Shown here piece after piece: positions 8,321-15,672 of a stretch of 64,000 bases of DNA (positions are counted from its first letter, which is position 1; each line of letters opens with the position of its first letter). The notes below the pieces were generated by a model. That model did no database searches, had not been told where the DNA came from, and worked only from the letters and a program-made list of their open reading frames with translations. The DNA comes from JANMZO01 sp031383405 (lineage in GTDB: Bacteria; Actinomycetota; Acidimicrobiia; Acidimicrobiales; JANYDT01): the NCBI GenBank assembly GCA_031383405.1, contig JANMZO010000301.1, positions 1 to 64,000 on the forward strand, in the 5' to 3' direction. The position numbers and the translations under genes were made by a program.

Positions 8321-9606
8321 GTGAAGAAGCCCGTTTTCGCGAACAACTGATCGACCGCTCGATCCGGGAGAAGATCGTTCTGGTCGGCGTAGCTATGGAC
8401 GGCACGACAGTGGAAGAGGCCGAAGCCGGCCTCGACGAATTGGCGTTGCTTGTCGACACGGCAGGTGCCGACCCTCAGGCCCGGGTCATTCAGCGGCGCG
8501 ACGCCCCGGACCCGACCTGGTTCATCGGAAAGGGTAAGGCGGAGGAGTTGAGAGAAATAGCCCTGATGGTCGACGCCGACACCGTTGTCTTCGATACGGA
8601 ATTAGCACCGAAGCAGAGCCGCAATCTGGAGAAGCTGCTCGGTCGAACCGCGATCGACCGCACCGCCGTGATCCTCGACATCTTCGCCCAGAACGCCCGC
8701 ACCGCCGAGGGTAAGGCTCAGGTTGAACTGGCCCAGTTGCGCTACCGGCTGCCCCGCCTGCGCGGCAAAGGTGGCGCACTGTCCCAGCAGGGCGCCGGCA
8801 TCGGTACCCGGGGTCCCGGCGAAACGAAGCTTGAGGTCGATCGTCGTCGGCTGCTTGATCGCATGCACCGCTTGGAGAGTCAGCTCAAGGATCTGTCCAA
8901 GACGCGCGACAACCAGCGCAAAGGTCGCAAACGCAACCGTCAGTCCAGTGTCGCCCTGGTCGGCTACACCAACGCCGGAAAGTCGACGCTACTGAATCGG
9001 CTCACCGAAGCTGGGGTGCTGGTGGAGGACCGCCTGTTCTCGACACTCGATCCGACCACCCGGCGACTCAGCCTTCCCGGTGGCGAGGTGGTGCTCCTGA
9101 GTGACACCGTGGGTTTTGTGCGCAACCTTCCTCACCAACTGGTCGAGGCGTTCAAAAGCACGCTCACCGAGGTGGCCAACGCGGATCTCCTTGTGCATGT
9201 TGTCGACGCGTCGAGCGTGGATCCAGAAGGAAATATGCGCGCTGTCGAAATTGTTCTGGAGGAACTGGGCGCGAACCTCGTACCGCAGATGGTCGTGTTC
9301 AACAAGGCCGATGTCGCCTGGCCGGCCGACGTCGACCGCCTCTTGGAGCGCTATCACGGGTCCGTGCGGATTTCGGCGGTAACCGGCGATGGTATCGATG
9401 ATTTCCTGGAAGAACTGGGTGATCGCCTGAGGTCGCTCACGAGCGTCGTCGAACTGCTCGTTCCCTACAGCCGGGGTGACATTGTCGCCGCCGTGCACCG
9501 TGAAGGCGAAGTGCTTCTGGAAGCGCACGAGGATGGAGGTACCCGGCTGCGGGCCCGCCTTGACCACGCCGGTGCGGGAAAGCTGGCCGAGTTCGTAGTG
9601 GCGTAA
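8317..9606 (+). CDS. hflX: GTPase HflX
   Basis: A 429-residue ribosome-associated GTPase that splits stalled 70S or 50S-associated ribosomes under stress. The N-terminal HflX domain contains PDPTWFIGKGKAEEL and the Gly-rich GKGGALSQQGAGIGTRGPGE loop. A coiled region (LLDRMHRLESQLKDLSKTR) precedes the G domain, which has GYTNAGKST (P-loop), DPTTR (switch I), DTVGF (G3) and NKAD (G4). A C-terminal beta-rich domain follows. Length and order are typical. The start ATG overlaps the dapF stop. Confidence 0.96.
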   Translation: MSEEARFREQLIDRSIREKIVLVGVAMDGTTVEEAEAGLDELALLVDTAGADPQARVIQRRDAPDPTWFIGKGKAEELREIALMVDADTVVFDTELAPKQSRNLEKLLGRTAIDRTAVILDIFAQNARTAEGKAQVELAQLRYRLPRLRGKGGALSQQGAGIGTRGPGETKLEVDRRRLLDRMHRLESQLKDLSKTRDNQRKGRKRNRQSSVALVGYTNAGKSTLLNRLTEAGVLVEDRLFSTLDPTTRRLSLPGGEVVLLSDTVGFVRNLPHQLVEAFKSTLTEVANADLLVHVVDASSVDPEGNMRAVEIVLEELGANLVPQMVVFNKADVAWPADVDRLLERYHGSVRISAVTGDGIDDFLEELGDRLRSLTSVVELLVPYSRGDIVAAVHREGEVLLEAHEDGGTRLRARLDHAGAGKLAEFVVA

Positions 9607-9643
9607 CGGCCGTCGTGATTGCGTGGGATTTATTAGTCGCGGT

Positions 9644-10492
9644 CTACGCGATCGCACCCAATATTCGCAAGAGGTGATCGGCCACTTCGGCGGGCTTCTC
9701 GAGGTGGACCATGTGGCCGGCGCCTTCGATGGTTGCGGAGGTGGAATGTGGCAGGGCTTGGCCCCACCGGGCGCGATAGGGATCGGGCGGCGTGAGCTTG
9801 TCTTGCGCACCCCACACGATTGTCGTGGGGGTCGTGCACCGGTAGAGCCGCTTGGACAGCCGACGGTTCGGGATCGGAAACAGGATTTTCCCGGCCATGC
9901 CGAGTTGACGGGCGTTGCGGACCTGAAAACGCTCGATTGCGTTTGGATCCTCGAAGTCAAGGCCTCGGGTCAGGAGTTCGGTGCCGAGGGCCTGGTCGAC
10001 GAACAGCCACTCAGGCCACTCGAACGGCAGCATGATGAACATGTCGGGAATCGGGTGGGCGTCGTCCCAGAGACCGAGCGGGCTGAGCAGCACGAGGTGC
10101 GGCATCGACGTCGGGCTGAGGCACGCCATCTCCGCGGCGATCATTGCGCCCATGTCGTGAGCGACAACGATCGGTGCGGTGGTCCATTTGTACCGGACGG
10201 CGAGCTCTGCGATCAGGTCGGCCCCGTGCAAGGCGAAGTCGAGCATGTCCTGCAGAGCTTCCTCGCCTTCCTCCTCGCCGAATGATGGCCACACCGGTGC
10301 GTAGACCGGATGGTTCGTGGACAGCGCGTCGAGAAGCGGCTCGTTGTCGAAGAGCCCGACCGTTCCGTGAAAGAACACGATCGGTACTCCGTTGGCATCA
10401 GCGTTCCGGGCGTCTCGCACGTGAACCTGACCGGTGAGACCCTTTCGGGTGGTGAGTGAGGTATGCGATGTTGTGATCGTCGAAGAAGTCAT
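9644..10492 (-). CDS. Alpha/beta hydrolase with an Asp nucleophile
   Basis: A 282-residue alpha/beta-hydrolase. The nucleophile elbow reads VVAHDMGAM, placing Asp113 where esterases have Ser. This is the haloalkane dehalogenase/epoxide hydrolase arrangement. The remaining candidates are Asp231 in WGAQDKLTPP and His260 in GAGHMVHLEKP. The oxyanion HG motif is FFHGTVG. It starts 32 nt after the stop of the flavin monooxygenase gene on the same strand, so the pair is probably one operon in which the monooxygenase product (an epoxide, ester or lactone) is hydrolysed. The substrate is not known. Confidence 0.85.
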   Translation of the reverse strand: MTSSTITTSHTSLTTRKGLTGQVHVRDARNADANGVPIVFFHGTVGLFDNEPLLDALSTNHPVYAPVWPSFGEEEGEEALQDMLDFALHGADLIAELAVRYKWTTAPIVVAHDMGAMIAAEMACLSPTSMPHLVLLSPLGLWDDAHPIPDMFIMLPFEWPEWLFVDQALGTELLTRGLDFEDPNAIERFQVRNARQLGMAGKILFPIPNRRLSKRLYRCTTPTTIVWGAQDKLTPPDPYRARWGQALPHSTSATIEGAGHMVHLEKPAEVADHLLRILGAIA

Positions 10493-10524
10493 CTGTGTAC
10501 GTAGTTTCCCGGTGTGGTTTCGGC

Positions 10525-11787
10525 TCAGTGACCGAGTTCGGTGTCACGGAGGTGCTGGCCGAACTGTTCATCGGGGCGGACCCGGGTCTCGAGCGGTGAA
10601 ATCCACCAACGGTTGTCGGTGGCCCATTCCGGCCACATGTTCCGCAACTGGGGCATTACCTTCTCGGCAAACATGCGGCTGCTGTAGCGGACCTTCTCGT
10701 CGGGCATGTTGCCGACCTGGAACAGCCCGAAGATGTGACCAACGCGAAGGGTCTTGATCATGTCTTCCATGCGCTCGCGAACCGTATCGGGACCACCTGC
10801 GATCACGTAACCCTTCTCGACGAGATCCTTCCAGCTCAGTTCCGTATAGTTGCGCATGTTGCTGCGCCGGAGTTGGCTCAGCGCCCCGGCCTTGATCGTC
10901 TTCACGGTCCGGTAGCCGGGTGCGTCGGCGAAGCCGGGGTACACATGGAGGCAGCGGTTGTAGAAGTAGTCGACATGTTCGGCATACAACTCTTCGGCCT
11001 GCGCGTCGGACTCGGCCACACAGATCACCTGGGCGAATGCCGCCCGGTACGGCGAATCGTCTTTGCCTCGCTGGGCGACCCGCTCCCAGTAGCCGTCGAG
11101 CAGCATCTTGCCGGCCATGTATCCGGAGTACGACAGATAGGAGTAGTTGTAGTCGTTGTCGAGACAGAAATCCCACGTTTCGATTGACCCGCCGCCCGGG
11201 ATGTAGATGGGCGGGTGCGGCTTTTGGATCGGCTTCGGCCAGCAGTTCACGTAGCGAAGTTGGTTGTACTTGCCATCGAATGCGAACGGTTCCGGTTCGG
11301 ACCAGGCACGCATGATCAGCTCATGGTTCTCGGCGTACTTGTCACGGGTGAGGGCGGGGATCTGGCCGTACGCGTAGTTTGTGTCCATGGACGTACCGAC
11401 CGGGAACCCGGCGACGAGTCGGCCACCCGAAATGCAGTCGAGCATCGCAAACTCCTCGGCGACGCGAAGCGGCGGGTTGTACAGGGCGATCGAGTTGCCG
11501 ATCACGCAGATGGCGGCCTTGCTCGTGCGCCGGGCCAATCCGGCGGCGATGATGTTCGGCGACGGCATGATGCCGTAGGCGTTCTGGTGGTGCTCGTTGA
11601 CTCCGATGCCGTCGAAGCCGAGCTCGTCGGCGTATTCGAGCTGATCCATGTACTCGTGGTACACCTGGTTGGCCCGGACGGGGTCGAACAGCTTCGAATC
11701 GATGTCGACCCACACCGAACGGTGCTCCTCACGGAAGTTCTCGGGCAGATCCGGCCACGGCATCAGATTGAACCACGTGAACTTCAT
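10525..11787 (-). CDS. LLM-class flavin-dependent monooxygenase
   Basis: A 420-residue luciferase-like monooxygenase. It starts MKFTWFNLMPWPDLPENFRE, a start often seen in large LLM proteins. It continues with LGFDGIGVNEHHQNAYGIMPSPNIIAAGLARRT, GNSIALYNPPLRVAEEFAMLDCISGGRLVAGFPVG, and KPHPPIYIPGGGSIETWDF. Such enzymes insert oxygen with reduced flavin, and some do Baeyer-Villiger or epoxidation chemistry. The downstream Asp-type hydrolase in the same operon suggests a two-step monooxygenase then hydrolase route, for example in terpene or cyclic ketone breakdown. Two aromatic-rich stretches (DNDYNYSYLSYSGY and NMWPEWATDNRWW) are unusual. Confidence 0.88.
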   Translation of the reverse strand: MKFTWFNLMPWPDLPENFREEHRSVWVDIDSKLFDPVRANQVYHEYMDQLEYADELGFDGIGVNEHHQNAYGIMPSPNIIAAGLARRTSKAAICVIGNSIALYNPPLRVAEEFAMLDCISGGRLVAGFPVGTSMDTNYAYGQIPALTRDKYAENHELIMRAWSEPEPFAFDGKYNQLRYVNCWPKPIQKPHPPIYIPGGGSIETWDFCLDNDYNYSYLSYSGYMAGKMLLDGYWERVAQRGKDDSPYRAAFAQVICVAESDAQAEELYAEHVDYFYNRCLHVYPGFADAPGYRTVKTIKAGALSQLRRSNMRNYTELSWKDLVEKGYVIAGGPDTVRERMEDMIKTLRVGHIFGLFQVGNMPDEKVRYSSRMFAEKVMPQLRNMWPEWATDNRWWISPLETRVRPDEQFGQHLRDTELGH

Positions 11788-12001
11788 GTATCCCCCTCGT
11801 TCGGCCGGCCGATCGATGGCCCGCCTGACTCGGGTGTAACGATACCTCGCTGGTGGAGGGCGGGGCCAGACGGTGAATCCGAACTCCCCTCAATGTTGTT
11901 GGGCGCGCGCGTTGGGATGCGGCGTAACGCTTTGCGACGCGACGGTTACGCGAACCTGGTGGTGATGATGCGGCCGAGGCGTTCGTGAGCCGACCGCCGG
12001 A

Positions 12002-13699
12002 CTAACCGAGGATCGTGACCGTACCTGTCGACCCGTCAACGCGAACGAGAGCACCGTTGGGGATCCGTCGGGTGCCGTTGTGCGTTCCGACCACGGTTGG
12101 GAAGCCCATCTCTCGGCCCATGATCGCCGCGTGTGACGCAAAGCTGCCGTGATCGGTCACGATCGCACCGACCACGTGAAGGAACGAGTTGAACGATTCG
12201 CCGGTCGCCGTCGTCACGAGCACATCACCATCTTCGAGAGTCAGCAGGTCGTCGAAGTTACGCACGATCCGGGCCGGTCCTTCGTAGATTCCTGCACTGC
12301 CGCCGATGCCGATCACCGTGTCCACATCGTCGGAGGGGGTGGCGATCTGGCCTGATACCCCGCTCAGGACAAATCCGAACGCGCCCATGACCCGGGCCAG
12401 AGGAGCCGGGAGCTGGTCGAGCGGCGGAGGCGGGGTGGCGTCGGGTCCGAGCGAGTGCGGGGCGCCGGCCGCGCTCCGGGCTTTCCTGAGCGCCACGCGG
12501 GCCGAGAGTTCTTGGGCGGTCGGCGAGGATGCCCCGTCAAGCAGCGCGTCGATCTCACCGGCGGTCAGGTCAAGCGTGTCGTACATGAAGTTGATCCGCT
12601 TTTCATCGTGCAGCCTGCGGCCCAATTCGATCAGCGCCAGGCGAAGGATTCCCACGGCTGATGCATCGCTGTAGAGTCCGCGTTCATCGCGCAGTCGGTA
12701 CATCATGCGTGCCTCGTGAAGCTTCCCGTCGAAGTCCGCCCGGTGTTCTTCGGGTACTGCGGCACGGAGTTCCTGGGCGAGAGCTTCAGCTCGGGCTTTT
12801 GAACCGTCGGTGTCATGGGCGATTGCCGCGAAGAGCCTTCCGAGCACGATGTCGGGTCGTTCGATGACGGTGGGGTTGGTGAGGTCAAATCCCGCGGCGA
12901 TGCGGTATCCGACCGAGCGGACATACTCGTCGACCTCCGGAACCAGCGACCTGAGTTCAGTCAGCCGTTGCGCCGCCGGCCGGTCCCCGTTAAGAAGTTC
13001 TTGCGCGTCGAGGTTGGCCTTGAGCGCCCTCACTGCCGGCTCGATTTCAGGGTTCATGATGCTCGACACCGGTGACCAACCATCGAATACGGCAAAGAGC
13101 GGGGACGGTGGCCGGTCGGTCCAGGCCGAGGCATGAAGCACGAAGTCTCCAACGGGTACCATCGTCATCAGATTGAAACGGTGGTGCTGAAACCACATCG
13201 CCCCGAGATGTTCGATGCACTCGTTAAGGTGCGAACGCAGTCCTTCGGTATCGAGCGCGCTTAGCTCCACCGAGGAAAGGGTGAGGTGCCTGGCGATCGA
13301 CTGCGGTTTGATTTCATCGTCCCATAGACGAAGGGTGTCGCGCCATATCCGCTTTTCGAAGGCCTGCTCGGCGACGGCGCTACGACGACCTATCTCGGCG
13401 ACGATGTAGTCCATCGAGCGGGGGCCCTCGGGACCGGGCGCGTCAAAGGGAATCGGCTGCGCGTAAGGAAAACCGTTGACGAACTCCATGGAGACGGTGT
13501 CGAGCAAGACTCCGAACGGGGCCACCGTTTCGGCGAATCCCCTGGCAAAGGCCGCTGGATAGACCTCCTGCAGAAGTGGTGTGACGGCATTCGGAAGGTG
13601 GGCCCGGTCCTGATTCCAGGTGCCCGGACCGGGCGGGGTCCACGTCGTTGGTGTGATCGTTGGTGTAACCGTCGACTGATCGTGATCAGGGTCGAGCAT
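12002..13699 (-). CDS. PEP-utilising-enzyme mobile (phosphohistidine) domain protein
   Basis: The 565-residue product ends in a phosphohistidine swivel domain like that of PEP synthase, PPDK and rifampin phosphotransferase. The motif DHGSFASHAAIMGREMGFPTVVG near residue 515 contains the His that carries phosphate in the family. No ATP-grasp or PEP-binding barrel is visible in the remainder, which is mostly helical and unassigned. It could work with a separate ATP-grasp partner or have lost catalysis. AAAGGG is a good Shine-Dalgarno 6 nt before ATG 13699. A CRP-type palindrome lies 76-91 bp upstream, so cyclic-nucleotide control is plausible. Confidence 0.8.
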   Translation of the reverse strand: MLDPDHDQSTVTPTITPTTWTPPGPGTWNQDRAHLPNAVTPLLQEVYPAAFARGFAETVAPFGVLLDTVSMEFVNGFPYAQPIPFDAPGPEGPRSMDYIVAEIGRRSAVAEQAFEKRIWRDTLRLWDDEIKPQSIARHLTLSSVELSALDTEGLRSHLNECIEHLGAMWFQHHRFNLMTMVPVGDFVLHASAWTDRPPSPLFAVFDGWSPVSSIMNPEIEPAVRALKANLDAQELLNGDRPAAQRLTELRSLVPEVDEYVRSVGYRIAAGFDLTNPTVIERPDIVLGRLFAAIAHDTDGSKARAEALAQELRAAVPEEHRADFDGKLHEARMMYRLRDERGLYSDASAVGILRLALIELGRRLHDEKRINFMYDTLDLTAGEIDALLDGASSPTAQELSARVALRKARSAAGAPHSLGPDATPPPPLDQLPAPLARVMGAFGFVLSGVSGQIATPSDDVDTVIGIGGSAGIYEGPARIVRNFDDLLTLEDGDVLVTTATGESFNSFLHVVGAIVTDHGSFASHAAIMGREMGFPTVVGTHNGTRRIPNGALVRVDGSTGTVTILG

Positions 13700-13774
13700 G
13701 GCAATCCCTTTCGCTGATACCCGCCAATTCGGCCAGGCACTGGTGTGATCGTGACATCCTCACGTCGGCTTGTC

Positions 13775-13790
13775 TGTGACGCAGATCACA
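13775..13790. promoter_or_regulatory. CRP/FNR-type operator TGTGACGCAGATCACA
   Basis: An exact match to TGTGA-N6-TCACA, the consensus of CRP-family regulators including actinobacterial Crp. It lies between the tam stop (13809) and the start of the phosphohistidine-domain gene at 13699, and points to that gene as target. The distance suits activation or repression of a promoter near 13730-13760. Confidence 0.6.
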
Positions 13791-13808
13791 CTCGTCCAAA
13801 CCAGTCTC

Positions 13809-14609
13809 TCAACGCCGACGACGCGCGACGACGAACACCCGGCGGAACGGGAAAGGTGTGCCGTATGTACGGGAGGGGTACGCATCACGCAGAAGCGGGG
13901 CGAGTTCGGCGCAGAAGGCATCCCTTGATTCCTGGCTCGGGAGGGCATCGAACACAGGTCGAAGGGCGGTGCCCTTGACCCATTCGAGAACCGGGTCCTC
14001 GCCGCTCAGTATGTGCACATAGGTTGTTTCCCATGCGTCGACCTCGTACCCCAAGGACGCGAGCTTGTCGGTGTACGCGACCGCGGGCCGCGATTCGTGG
14101 GTCCGCTCGGGAAGGTCCCGTAGCGACGGGAGGCCCGACCACCGTGGTCTGCCCCGCACGGCTCGGATGGCCGAGTGGTGCGGATCGTCGAGGTTGCCCG
14201 GAACCTGGAAAGCCAGTGAGCCGCCGGGAACCACGTGGTCGAGGAGCTCGGGCAGGAGTTCGATGTGGTTGGGTACCCACTGCAGAGCGGCGTTCGACAT
14301 GATGATGTCCACGGGTTCCTTGGGGCGCCACGTTGCGATGTCACCTGCCTCGAACCGGAGGCCGTGCGTTTCGGACGATACGTTCGTGGTTGCGAGCAAT
14401 CCGGCGGAAGCAAGCATCGCCGTATCGTTATCGATGCCGCAAACATGAGCCTCCGGCCATCGTTGCGCCAAGGTCGCCGTGAGATTGCCCGGACCACATC
14501 CGAGGTCGACGACACTCCTGGGTGTGTCGGTGCGGATTCGGTCGACAAGTTCGAAGAAGGGTCGGGAACGTTCATCTGCATACCGCGCGTACTGCTCGGG
14601 ATTCCACAT
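13809..14609 (-). CDS. tam: Trans-aconitate 2-methyltransferase
   Basis: Methylates trans-aconitate, a spontaneous inhibitory isomer of cis-aconitate, using SAM. The product starts MWNPEQYARYADERSRPFFEL, closely matching the WNP-x-x-Y...RSRP signature of Tam. The SAM-binding motif I is VVDLGCGPGNLTATLA, and acidic motif II is GIDNDTAML. IIMSNAALQWVPNH and VPGGSLAFQVPGNLDDPHH are also Tam-like. I chose ATG 14609 by homology; an upstream frame to 14636 would add nine residues lacking that signature. The gene follows meaB by 52 nt on the same strand and probably has its own promoter. Confidence 0.92.
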   Translation of the reverse strand: MWNPEQYARYADERSRPFFELVDRIRTDTPRSVVDLGCGPGNLTATLAQRWPEAHVCGIDNDTAMLASAGLLATTNVSSETHGLRFEAGDIATWRPKEPVDIIMSNAALQWVPNHIELLPELLDHVVPGGSLAFQVPGNLDDPHHSAIRAVRGRPRWSGLPSLRDLPERTHESRPAVAYTDKLASLGYEVDAWETTYVHILSGEDPVLEWVKGTALRPVFDALPSQESRDAFCAELAPLLRDAYPSRTYGTPFPFRRVFVVARRRR

Positions 14610-14616
14610 TGGAGCA

Positions 14617-14644
14617 ATAATACAAGTTAAATACAAGTTTGCAA
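14617..14644 (-). promoter_or_regulatory. Promoter of tam, probably giving a leaderless mRNA
   Basis: Minus strand TTGCAA (14644-14639) and TATTAT (14622-14617) are spaced by 16 nt, resembling -35 and -10 boxes. Only 7 nt separate the -10 from ATG 14609, so transcription would start at or next to the start codon. The stretch is AT-rich in an otherwise GC-rich setting and contains the direct repeat ATACAAGTT twice. Leaderless transcripts are common in actinobacteria. Confidence 0.55.
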
Positions 14645-14660
14645 GCGGGGTGCGCCGATG

Positions 14661-15617
14661 TCAGAGATTCTTCAGGAGTTCGGCGGCCGCCTGAGTGGGC
14701 GTGAGCGAGCCGCGTTCGACATCGTGCAGGAGCTCGCGGGCCCGTTCGTTTGCACGCATATGGTCGATGATCTGTTCGCGTACTTCGTCCCAGAACCAAG
14801 ACCGGTCCTGACCGGTTCTCCGCTCGGTGAGTTCGCCCGACATGAGGCGTGCCTCACGAAGTTCGACGAGCGTGTCCCACAGTTCGACGATCCCCAGACC
14901 GGTCAGTGCGCTTGATGCAATGGCCTTCGGAGTCCAGCTCCGCGACGTCGGACGCATCAAACGTAGCGCCGATGAATACTCGGCCATAGTCGAGCGGGCC
15001 TGAACTTCCAGACCGCCATCGCATTTGTTCACCACGATCACATCCGCCAACTCCATGATTCCCCGCTTGACACCCTGCAGTTCATCGCCGCCCGCCGGAG
15101 CCACCAGCAACACGAAGGCGTCGGACATCCCGGCCACGGTGGTTTCCGACTGACCTACTCCGACCGTTTCGACAAGGATCACGTCGAAGCCGGCGGCATC
15201 GCACAGCAGCATCACCTCTCGCGTTCGGCGGGCGACGCCGCCCAGAGTTCCGCGGGCCGGGGACGGTCGTATGTACGCTGACGGATTCCGCGACAACTCG
15301 GCCATGCGGGTCTTGTCTCCGAGGATGGAACCTCCGGTTCGCGATGAACTCGGATCGACTGCCAACACGGCCACCCGTAGCGAACGGTCGTTGCATAGGT
15401 GGAGTCCGAACGCTTCGATCAACGTCGACTTTCCCACCCCCGGAGTACCGGTGATACCCACCCGAAACGCCCGCCCCCGATGCTCCCGAAGTTCGGCGAG
15501 AAGCGCGTCGGCCTGCTGGCGGTGATCGGCGCGGGTCGACTCGACGAGGGTGATCGCGCGAGCCAGAGCACGTCGGTCCCCGGCCAGGATGGCCGAAGCG
15601 GCAGCGGAGTGGGTCAC
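14661..15617 (-). CDS. meaB: Methylmalonyl-CoA mutase-associated GTPase (MeaB/ArgK)
   Basis: A 318-residue G3E-family GTPase chaperone that loads and protects the adenosylcobalamin cofactor of methylmalonyl-CoA mutase. The P-loop is GITGTPGVGKSTLIEAFG. Other motifs are VLAVDPSSSRTGGSILGDKTRM, VILVETVGVGQSE (Walker B/switch region), and VNKCDGG (base recognition). It starts with GTG 15617, 48 bp downstream of the mcm stop, and the spacer holds a 13-bp tandem repeat. Adjacency to mcm fixes the function. Confidence 0.95.
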   Translation of the reverse strand: MTHSAAASAILAGDRRALARAITLVESTRADHRQQADALLAELREHRGRAFRVGITGTPGVGKSTLIEAFGLHLCNDRSLRVAVLAVDPSSSRTGGSILGDKTRMAELSRNPSAYIRPSPARGTLGGVARRTREVMLLCDAAGFDVILVETVGVGQSETTVAGMSDAFVLLVAPAGGDELQGVKRGIMELADVIVVNKCDGGLEVQARSTMAEYSSALRLMRPTSRSWTPKAIASSALTGLGIVELWDTLVELREARLMSGELTERRTGQDRSWFWDEVREQIIDHMRANERARELLHDVERGSLTPTQAAAELLKNL

Positions 15618-15620
15618 GGA

Positions 15621-15672
15621 GAAAGGCTACGTGGAAAGGCTACGTGGAAAGGCTACGTGGAAAGGTTACGTG
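15621..15672. repeat. 13-bp tandem repeat, four copies, at the mcm-meaB junction
   Basis: The unit GAAAGGCTACGTG occurs at 15621-15633, 15634-15646, 15647-15659 and, with one mismatch, 15660-15672. The last copy contains the mcm stop codon (TAA, 15668-15666). The other three fill the spacer up to the meaB GTG start. Copy-number change here would alter mcm-meaB spacing but not either protein. Confidence 0.9.
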
